Below are positions 37,302 through 43,646 of a stretch of 64,000 nt of DNA, piece by piece. Numbering within the stretch: position 1 is the first letter of the stretch; every line of letters starts with the position of its first letter. The notes below the pieces were generated by a model. The model ran no database searches and was not told the origin of the DNA. It worked only from the letters and a program-made list of their open reading frames with translations. The translations under genes and the position numbers were made by a program. The stretch spans positions 33,018 to 97,017 of the forward strand of contig DLHY01000101.1 of NCBI GenBank assembly GCA_002483445.1. The letters are read 5' to 3'. This DNA is from Blastocatellia bacterium UBA7656. Lineage in GTDB: Bacteria; Acidobacteriota; Blastocatellia; UBA7656.

Positions 37302-37358
37302 ATTGTGCGCCCTGAAAGTACGAAATTTGAAGCCACGCAAACTAAAAGTTTGCGCCAC
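37285..37358 (+). repeat. Double-hairpin dispersed repeat, copy B
   Basis: The plan matches 31343-31415: stems 37288-37296/37300-37308 and 37336-37342/37348-37354. Relative to copy A, the first stem has a C-G pair replaced by T-A (GCGCAATCT to GCACAATCT, with the partner changed to match), and the second a G-C pair replaced by A-T. It overlaps the stop of the flavoenzyme gene and ends 16 bases before the bicupin ATG, next to its GAGGAG site. Confidence 0.88.
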
Positions 37359-37374
37359 ATGAGGAGAAAACCAG

Positions 37375-38148
37375 ATGAATAATCTTTCCGATGGCGCAGC
37401 GGTCATTCACAGCGCAGAGCCCACAGCAACAGAAGGCACGCGCAGGTTTCGCACGCCAATCTCGGCAGCCATGGGAGCTAGAGATATTGCGCAAACAGTG
37501 AGCGTTTACTCACAGGGGATCGCGCCCTCGCGGCGCAATCCCGCAGGCGAAGAAACGCTTTACGTACTGCGCGGCTCAGGTCGTTGCAACATCGGCGGAC
37601 GTCGGTATGCTCTCCGCCCCGGCACCGCCGTTTACATCCCGCCAGCCTCGGCTTACCAGATCGAAAACACGACAGAAGAAGTTATGGAAATAGTGAGCGT
37701 GTGCTGTCCCGAAGAAGCAAATGCAGAAACTGATGTAACTATTATTGAAAGACAGATAGACGACGCGCCCGCGCTCACGGTTCATGAGAGCGAGCGCGAA
37801 ACGATTCCGGTGAGCGACAGAGCTTTCAAATATCTCGTCAACAGCGATGTGGGATGCCAGCGCATCACGCAATTTTTGGGAGTCATCCCGCCCGGTCGCG
37901 CTCCGATGCATTATCACGTTTACGAAGAAGCTATCTACATCATCGAAGGCGAAGGGCGCGTTCACACTCAAGGCGAGGGCGCAGATTTTTCTGCGGGGTC
38001 GAGCATCTATCTTCCGCGCGGCGTGCGCCACTCGCTCGAAAACACAGGCGCGACCGCTATCCGACTGCTCGGCGTCTTCCATCCGTCAGGCAGTCCTGCG
38101 GTCGCTTATGAGGATGAGCGGGAGAGTGGAGAGGTAATGAATGGGTGA
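37375..38148 (+). CDS. Bicupin protein
   Basis: This 257-residue cytosolic protein contains two cupin barrels. The first (about 30-115) has GEETLYVLRGSG and PGTAVYIPPAS. The second (about 150-240) has the fuller metal motif MHYHVYEEAIYIIEGEG and the closing histidine in LPRGVRHSLEN. Metal ligands are complete in the second domain only. GAGGAG lies about 9 bases before the ATG. Coupling to the amine oxidase gene upstream suggests an amino-acid or ureide catabolic role (inference). It could equally be a sensor-like binding protein. Confidence 0.86.
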   Translation: MNNLSDGAAVIHSAEPTATEGTRRFRTPISAAMGARDIAQTVSVYSQGIAPSRRNPAGEETLYVLRGSGRCNIGGRRYALRPGTAVYIPPASAYQIENTTEEVMEIVSVCCPEEANAETDVTIIERQIDDAPALTVHESERETIPVSDRAFKYLVNSDVGCQRITQFLGVIPPGRAPMHYHVYEEAIYIIEGEGRVHTQGEGADFSAGSSIYLPRGVRHSLENTGATAIRLLGVFHPSGSPAVAYEDERESGEVMNG

Positions 38149-38220
38149 GTGGGGGAATGGGAGAGTGGGAGATGAAGAGCCATTGCTTGCATTCCATCAT
38201 TCTCCCATTCCCCCATACTC
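38147..38220. terminator. Long imperfect inverted repeat between convergent genes
   Basis: The 18-base arm at 38147-38164 (GAGTGGGGGAATGGGAGA) is matched by 38201-38220 with one two-base insertion. It overlaps the last codons of the bicupin gene and lies just before the Ysc84 gene end, so it likely terminates both strands. Confidence 0.7.
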
Positions 38221-38232
38221 CCACTCTCTCAT

Positions 38233-38931
38233 TCACTTCTTCCGCGGTGATTCGCGCGAAAGCGCGGCGGCCAGAGCTTTGGCTTCAGCCGGTATAGGCA
38301 CCTCGTCGCTGAAGAGAATCACCCGCGCGTCCATCTCCTTGCCATAGAAATCGCGGTTGTCGTCCTTGTCCTGTTTGACTACCGAGCCGTCGAGCGAGAT
38401 TCCGGCAAAAAGTCCTTTGGAGCGTGAGTAGGTTAGTATCTGAGCATCGAGGCGGATGTTCGTTTCAGCCGAAGTGCGGCGACCCACAGGCCCGGCTGCC
38501 GCCGAGGCGTCGCCGCCGATGGTGAACTTGTCGCCGATAAGTTTGTTCATGCCTTCCTTGTTCATAATGAGCATGACGACATCCGTAGACGAGCCGCCTA
38601 TCTGAAAGCCGATGTTGCCGCCTTCGACGGTGAGAAAAGAGGGCGCGCTCCAACGCCTGCCCGGACGGCGGCACATGGCCAGACCTTTGCCATAGCGAGC
38701 GCCGACTATGAATGCGCCTTTTTTCAGTCCCGGAACTATGGCGACGCATTCGGCCTTGTCGAGCAGGTCTTCAGGGATGCCTTTATCCGGCGTTTTCATG
38801 ATTTCGCTGAAGACCTGAGTGGCGCGACTGAGGCGCTGCACCTCGTCGGCTCGCTCTTTCCTGTTGGTCTGCGCGGCGGCGGCCGAGACGAGTAGAAGAA
38901 TTAAAAGAGAAGATTTCAGTATAAGCTTCAT
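38233..38931 (-). CDS. Ysc84/SYLF-domain exported protein
   Basis: The start at 38931 gives 232 residues, with GGAGG 8 bases upstream; a longer frame to 39027 lacks this. The signal peptide is residues 1-20 (VSAAAAQ). The SYLF domain follows: LDKAECVAIVPGLKKGAFIVGARYG, GGNIGFQIGGSSTDVVMLIM, a GPVGR and ETNIRLDAQILTYSRSKGLFAG. SYLF domains bind phosphoinositide or anionic lipids. Bacterial exported forms are of unknown role. It is convergent with the bicupin gene and stands alone. Confidence 0.9.
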   Translation of the reverse strand: MKLILKSSLLILLLVSAAAAQTNRKERADEVQRLSRATQVFSEIMKTPDKGIPEDLLDKAECVAIVPGLKKGAFIVGARYGKGLAMCRRPGRRWSAPSFLTVEGGNIGFQIGGSSTDVVMLIMNKEGMNKLIGDKFTIGGDASAAAGPVGRRTSAETNIRLDAQILTYSRSKGLFAGISLDGSVVKQDKDDNRDFYGKEMDARVILFSDEVPIPAEAKALAAALSRESPRKK

Positions 38932-39112
38932 GGCTTGAACCTCCGTTTGTTGCTGATGGTTGTGATTTGACGCCGGAGTTTTCCCCGACAAACAGTTCGT
39001 CCGACCCCGCTTGACACGACTTCTCAATAATAGCTAAAGCTTCGGCTCGGTGTCACGTCAGGAGGGAGTTTGAGAGAAGGGGCGAAGACGACACTCAAGC
39101 CGCCTTCGCGGA

Positions 39113-40162
39113 TCACACGAAGTTTACGCTCAAATCTTTTCCGAATCCGAACTGCGGGCGGCGGCGCGACTTGAGAGCTTTGGTTCCGGTCTGCGAAAGA
39201 GCCGTCACCAGCATCGGCAGAGCTATGGTCGGATCGCAAAGCACGTTGACCGTTTTTGCGTCTTTGGCCACCCGGCTCCAGGTCATCGCTTCATCGAAGC
39301 TGCGTCCGGCGTTGACGCTTCCTTCGGGCAGGTCGAGTCCTATCTGAAGCGCGAATTTGTGGCCGCGCATAGTCTGCTTGAGCATAGAAGCGGTCACTTC
39401 AGTCTGATTGACGAAATTGCGAGGCGAGCCGCCCCCGAACAAAACCACGCTGGTGCTGACCGAGCGGGCCATTACATAAGACGCTTCAACCATGTCCTGA
39501 ACTATGTCGAACTGGAAGGGATTCTTGCGATTGATGCGCGAAGCAGCTATTCCGACCGTTATGGCCGAGTCGGCCACCGACGGGCAGAAGACCGGCACTT
39601 TCGCTTTGTAGGCCGAAGTGAGTATGCCGTCTTCGGTGGCTATCTCGGAAAGCTCGCGACCCAAAAGATGCAGAAACTCGCGCGTCGAATAGGGACGCGC
39701 ATGATCGAGCGTGTTTGCGAAATTGCCCACCCATTCATCGGCTTCGCGATACTCGTATTCGCTTGCAAGCGTGTCGTGAAAGCGGCCAACCTGCGCGTCC
39801 TGAAGTTCGGCGTCTATCGCGTCGGAAGGAGCCTGATAGTGATAACGGCCCAGAGTTTCGTGCAGGTCGTGAAAGAGATTGGCTCCGCTGCCGACTATCA
39901 CATCGACGAAATGATTCTTTATCAGGTAAGAGATGAGCCGTCGCATACCTGAAGCGACCAGCGCGCCCGAAAGCCCTATGAATATGGTCGAGTTTTCCGA
40001 GAGCATCTCCAGCCACAGATTATGCGCATCGGCCAGCGCGCGAGCCTGAAAGCCCGCGCCCTCCATCTTCGTCAAAAGCCCCGCCACCGAGCGGTCGCGG
40101 TCTATTTGAATGGGGCGTGTGGGAGCGGTCAAAAACTTCGCGCTTTTTTGTTTCCTCATCAT
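39113..40162 (-). CDS. Deoxyhypusine-synthase-like polyamine enzyme
   Basis: This is a deoxyhypusine synthase (DHS) fold of 349 residues from the ATG at 40162, which has AGAGGA 10 bases upstream (a GTG lies one codon before). Conserved parts include IFIGLSGALVASGMRRLISYLI, VGSGANLFHDLHETLG, VPVFCPSVADS and the final FDEAMTW…VLCDP. Bacteria have no eIF5A to hypusinate, and characterised bacterial DHS-fold enzymes make homospermidine. In the region where eukaryotic DHS has its catalytic lysine (SWGK), this protein reads TWSR, so lysine appears to be arginine (R298 of the GTG-started frame). Activity may therefore be altered. It follows speA by 40 bases and is surely cotranscribed. Confidence 0.87.
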   Translation of the reverse strand: MMRKQKSAKFLTAPTRPIQIDRDRSVAGLLTKMEGAGFQARALADAHNLWLEMLSENSTIFIGLSGALVASGMRRLISYLIKNHFVDVIVGSGANLFHDLHETLGRYHYQAPSDAIDAELQDAQVGRFHDTLASEYEYREADEWVGNFANTLDHARPYSTREFLHLLGRELSEIATEDGILTSAYKAKVPVFCPSVADSAITVGIAASRINRKNPFQFDIVQDMVEASYVMARSVSTSVVLFGGGSPRNFVNQTEVTASMLKQTMRGHKFALQIGLDLPEGSVNAGRSFDEAMTWSRVAKDAKTVNVLCDPTIALPMLVTALSQTGTKALKSRRRPQFGFGKDLSVNFV

Positions 40163-40202
40163 CACTTGTCAATCCTCTTTTCGCGGCGATGCGCCTTGCG
40201 CA

Positions 40203-42101
40203 TCACTCAAGATAGGTATAGCGATTTATGTCGCTTTCGTATTCCTGTATGAGCGCCTCGGCCTTATCTTCGGAAATATGTCCGCCCGTCACGCGCTCTT
40301 TCGTCATACGCCGGAAATTCTCCCAAGCCTGATTTCGGTCGTAGCGGGCGAAGGCCAGCATATCGCCTATTCGCCCGCCCTGAACGATCTTCTTGATGTG
40401 ATAGCGTCCTTCCGTGTCTATGACGATGTGCGCCTCGTTGGGATTTCCGAAGAGATTGTGAAAACTCCCCATCACTTCCTGATACGCGCCGACTAAGAAT
40501 ATGGCGATGTAGTAAGGCTCGCCCGTGAAGGCGTGCAGTTCGAGGACGTCTTTCACATCCTTGAGATCGACGAACTTGTCGATGTGGCCGTCCGAATCGC
40601 ACGTTATGTCGACGAAGGTGGCGTAATCGGTCGGCTGCTCGTTGAGGCGATGAATCGGCATGATGGGGAAGAGTTGATCTATGGCCCAGTGATCGGGAGT
40701 CGAGCGGAACACGGAAAAATTGCACAGGTACTTCGAGGCGAGAATTTTTTTCAACTCGTCGAATTCTTCCGCGTGAACCTTCGCATCGCGGGAGAACTTC
40801 GACGCCCGCGTGCATACTTCCCAGAAAAGCACTTCGCCTTTGGCGCGGGCCTCCAAATCGATCAGTCCGAGATTGAACTGCGTGTGCAGTTCGTCCTTGT
40901 GATCGAGCGCGTCGTGATAATACTCGTGAAAGTTCTTAGGGCTTATGTCGTCGTAGAGAGCTTTCAACTCGATTACTACCTGGGGGTCATCGTCGGTCAC
41001 GGTGATTTCGGGCCAGTCATCGGCGAAGGTTTCTATCTCGTCGCGAATCGAAGTGATAAAAACCGCATGATAGGCCGACACCACGCGCCCCGACTCTGTG
41101 ACCAGATTAGGCTCAGGAACATTTTCGTCCTCGCAGACGGATTTGATCGTGTAGATCACGTCATTGGCGAACTCCTGAGTGGTGTAGTTGACCGATGATT
41201 CGAAGGTCGTCTTCGAGCCGTCGTAGTCGACGCCCATCCCGCCGCCTATGTCGAGGAATTCTATGGGGATGTGCATCTGGCGGATTTTGGAATAGACGCG
41301 GGCGGCTTCCTTCATAGCGTTTTTGACGCGCTTTATATCGGTGATCTGCGAGCCGATGTGGAAATGAAGCAGCTTGAAGGTATCCAGCATCTCGGATTCG
41401 CGAAGCAACCGTATGCATTCGAGCATCTCCGAGGGCGTCAGCCCGAACTTCGCCGACTCCCCGCCGGAAGAGGCCCACTTGCCTGCTCCTTTCGAGTAGA
41501 GTTTGGCTCGCATACCGATCATCGGTCGCACGCCTGTTTCCTGAGCGCGGCGGACGATCATTTTCAACTCGTTGAGTTTTTCGACGACTATGATCACGCG
41601 CTTGCCGATGCGGGTTCCCATCAGTGCGAGATTGATGAAGGCTGCGTCCTTGAAGCCGTTGCAGATCAGGAGCGATTCGGGCGATTGTTCCAGAGAGAGC
41701 GCGGCGTAAAGTTCGGCCTTCGATCCGCATTCGACGCCGAAGTTGTGCTTGGCCCCTTCGCGCAGAAGCTCTTCGACGACTTCGCGGCGCGGATTGACCT
41801 TCATGGGAAACACGCCGAAGTGACCGCCCGTATAATTGAATTCGCGGGCGGCTTCCTGAAACGAGCGATAAATCTTCTTTAACTGGCTCGTGAGTATCTG
41901 AGGGAAGCGAAGCAGGATGGGAACCTGGAGCTTGCGTTGATCTACGAGGTGATCGATTAGTTCCTTGACATCGACGGAGCGAGGGTCGCCTTCAGCGGGC
42001 CGAACCGCCAGATGGCCTTTTCGATTGACCTCGAAGTACCCTGCTCCCCAATTCTCCACACCATAGGTCTCGATGACCTCTTCCAGTGTGATGTTCTTCA
42101 T
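40203..42101 (-). CDS. speA: Biosynthetic arginine decarboxylase
   Basis: This 632-residue PLP enzyme of the alanine-racemase-fold decarboxylase family has the PLP-lysine motif VFPMKVNPR (about 98-106), the glycine-rich FLDIGGGMGVDYDG (about 293-306), LVTESGRV and, near the C-terminus, FVDITCDSDGHIDKF with VGAYQEVMGSFHNLFG. Length and motifs match SpeA, which makes agmatine from arginine. The following DHS-like gene is consistent with a polyamine operon. No agmatine hydrolase gene is visible in the window. The ATG is preceded by a weak GGAAG. Confidence 0.96.
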   Translation of the reverse strand: MKNITLEEVIETYGVENWGAGYFEVNRKGHLAVRPAEGDPRSVDVKELIDHLVDQRKLQVPILLRFPQILTSQLKKIYRSFQEAAREFNYTGGHFGVFPMKVNPRREVVEELLREGAKHNFGVECGSKAELYAALSLEQSPESLLICNGFKDAAFINLALMGTRIGKRVIIVVEKLNELKMIVRRAQETGVRPMIGMRAKLYSKGAGKWASSGGESAKFGLTPSEMLECIRLLRESEMLDTFKLLHFHIGSQITDIKRVKNAMKEAARVYSKIRQMHIPIEFLDIGGGMGVDYDGSKTTFESSVNYTTQEFANDVIYTIKSVCEDENVPEPNLVTESGRVVSAYHAVFITSIRDEIETFADDWPEITVTDDDPQVVIELKALYDDISPKNFHEYYHDALDHKDELHTQFNLGLIDLEARAKGEVLFWEVCTRASKFSRDAKVHAEEFDELKKILASKYLCNFSVFRSTPDHWAIDQLFPIMPIHRLNEQPTDYATFVDITCDSDGHIDKFVDLKDVKDVLELHAFTGEPYYIAIFLVGAYQEVMGSFHNLFGNPNEAHIVIDTEGRYHIKKIVQGGRIGDMLAFARYDRNQAWENFRRMTKERVTGGHISEDKAEALIQEYESDINRYTYLE

Positions 42102-42318
42102 CTAAATTTCTTCCCCGACCGATATGCCACAAGGCGCATAACTGCAACATTCATTAGCGAGTGAATTTATCAGAATAGAGCAGATAGTGTAAAGAACTTT
42201 TTTCTTCAGCCATAATCGCATAATCGCTCGATTGCGGGAGCGGCGAAACAATGATGAGGCGGGGAAGACGCTGTCCCTGCGCGTTTTCAAATCAAACAGG
42301 GTGTCGGATTCAAGCGGT

Positions 42319-42348
42319 TTGACAACATTTCAAAGCGTTTGCGATAAT
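42319..42348 (+). promoter_or_regulatory. Sigma70 promoter of tRNA-Arg
   Basis: TTGACA (42319-42324), an 18-base spacer and GATAAT (42343-42348) precede the tRNA by 31 bases. Confidence 0.75.
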
Positions 42349-42379
42349 CACACTCCGTCGTGATCGAGGAAAACCCCTT

Positions 42380-42453
42380 GCGCCCGTAGCTCAGTTGGAT
42401 AGAGCGTGTGGCTACGAACCACAAGGCCGGGAGTTCGAATCTCTCCGGGCGCA
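42380..42453 (+). tRNA. tRNA-Arg(ACG)
   Basis: A complete 74-base cloverleaf can be drawn. The acceptor GCGCCCG pairs with CGGGCGC, the D arm is GCTC/GAGC, and the anticodon stem TGTGG/CCACA holds the loop CTACGAA with anticodon ACG. The T arm GGGAG/CTCTC holds TTCGAAT, and the discriminator is A. CCA is not encoded. ACG is normally edited to ICG by TadA. It separates the polyamine operon from the surface-polysaccharide region. Confidence 0.97.
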
Positions 42454-42471
42454 TCAAAGATTCAATGAGGC

Positions 42472-42503
42472 AGGGCCGCTGTGATGGCGGCTCTGAGCAT
42501 TTT
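42472..42503 (+). terminator. Terminator after tRNA-Arg
   Basis: An 8-bp G/C-rich stem (42472-42479 with 42487-42494, one G-U pair) is followed after six bases by TTTT. It lies 18 bases past the tRNA. Confidence 0.65.
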
Positions 42504-42575
42504 GACCCGCGATTTTGTCAGCAGGATGCGCTACCTGAAACCCGATTTCAGTCAGGCAGCTTTTATTTCAAGGTC

Positions 42576-43511
42576 ATGATGAATTTGGCAAAAAGCGAAA
42601 GAGCAGGCGAGAGTGAATCCCCAAAGTCACCGGCTTCCGATCCGATGACGGATGCACCCGCCAGCCCAGGTCAGGTTTTCTACAACCTGCCGGACAAACC
42701 TGTGGTGACAATCGAAGCCAGTCGTTCGGGGGTTCCGCTCAATCTCCCCGGCCTTTGGGCCTGCCGAGAACTGCTTTACTTTCTCGTCTGGCGCGATGTC
42801 AAAGTGCGCTACAAGCAGACTCTCCTCGGAGCCGTCTGGGCCGTATTGCAACCGCTCGTCACTATGATCATTTTCACTTACTTCTTCGGCAAGCTTGCGC
42901 GCGTGCCTACGGACGGCGTGCCTTATCCGATATTTTTTTACACCGGATTGCTGCTCTGGACTTATTTCTCGAACGCAGTGATGAGCGGCGCCAACAGCCT
43001 TATAAGCAACACCAATCTGATCACGAAGGTCTACTTCCCCCGGTTGATCATTCCGGCCTCGGCAGTCGGCGCAGGGCTGATCGATTTCGCCATTGCTTCC
43101 GTGCTACTTGTATTTTTGCTGATCTATTACAGCTTCCCCGTGACGTGGGGCTATTTGATGCTGATGCCGCTTGTTTTGCTGACCACGCTCTTCGCGCTCG
43201 GCCTGTCCGTATGGCTTGCGGCTCTCAACGTGCGCTATCGCGATGTGCGATATGCTCTGCCATTTCTCATCCAGATATGGATGTTCGTTTCACCTATCAT
43301 CTATCCTTCAACGCTAGTCCCGCAGGAATGGAGATGGGTGATGATTATGAATCCACTGGCAGGAATCATCGAAAACTTTCGCGCGGCGCTTTTAGGGAAA
43401 GAGTTTCACTGGCTGGCGCTCGGTTATTCGACTGTGTTCATAGTGCTGTTGCTCTTATACGGGTCGTACACTTTCAGGCGAATGGAGCGACGCTTCGCCG
43501 AGTTCATTTAA
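42576..43511 (+). CDS. ABC-2 permease for surface polysaccharide (Wzm-like)
   Basis: The start at 42576 (or 42579) gives about 311 residues; upstream in-frame ATGs run through the tRNA and are not credible. After a Pro/Ser-rich 55-residue tail come the amphipathic LLYFLVWRDVKVRYKQTLLG and six membrane helices, with QPLVTMIIFTYFFGKLARVP and the terminal GSYTFRRMERRFAEFI characteristic of O-antigen/teichoic-acid ABC-2 exporters. Such permeases need a Wzt-type ATPase, but none is adjacent or in this window. It opens the surface-glycan region, consistent with glycan export. Confidence 0.9.
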   Translation: MMNLAKSERAGESESPKSPASDPMTDAPASPGQVFYNLPDKPVVTIEASRSGVPLNLPGLWACRELLYFLVWRDVKVRYKQTLLGAVWAVLQPLVTMIIFTYFFGKLARVPTDGVPYPIFFYTGLLLWTYFSNAVMSGANSLISNTNLITKVYFPRLIIPASAVGAGLIDFAIASVLLVFLLIYYSFPVTWGYLMLMPLVLLTTLFALGLSVWLAALNVRYRDVRYALPFLIQIWMFVSPIIYPSTLVPQEWRWVMIMNPLAGIIENFRAALLGKEFHWLALGYSTVFIVLLLLYGSYTFRRMERRFAEFI

Positions 43512-43538
43512 GGCTCGATTGAAACCTGTCATCAAAAT

Positions 43539-43625
43539 GGCGTTGCTGCATAATTCTATATCTTGCGTTTTTCGCTGTATAAGCTCAGTCCAAAAGCAAT
43601 ATGTAGGCATTTATGCAACAACGCC
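43539..43625. mobile_element. 87-bp MITE-like element
   Basis: Fifteen-base terminal inverted repeats (43539-43553 and 43611-43625; GGCGTTGCTGCATAA and its complement) match at 14 of 15 positions and enclose a 57-base non-coding core. The sequence GTTGYTGCATAA resembles ends of IS5-type elements (from memory). No clear target duplication is seen. It lies between the permease gene and the HYR gene. Confidence 0.72.
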
Positions 43626-43646
43626 TTTACACCCTCGGATAATCGG

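Noticed and set aside
42408..42575. Upstream extension of the ABC-2 permease frame
   Set aside because: It runs through the tRNA-Arg and its terminator, and the residues are not conserved. The first usable ATG is at 42576.
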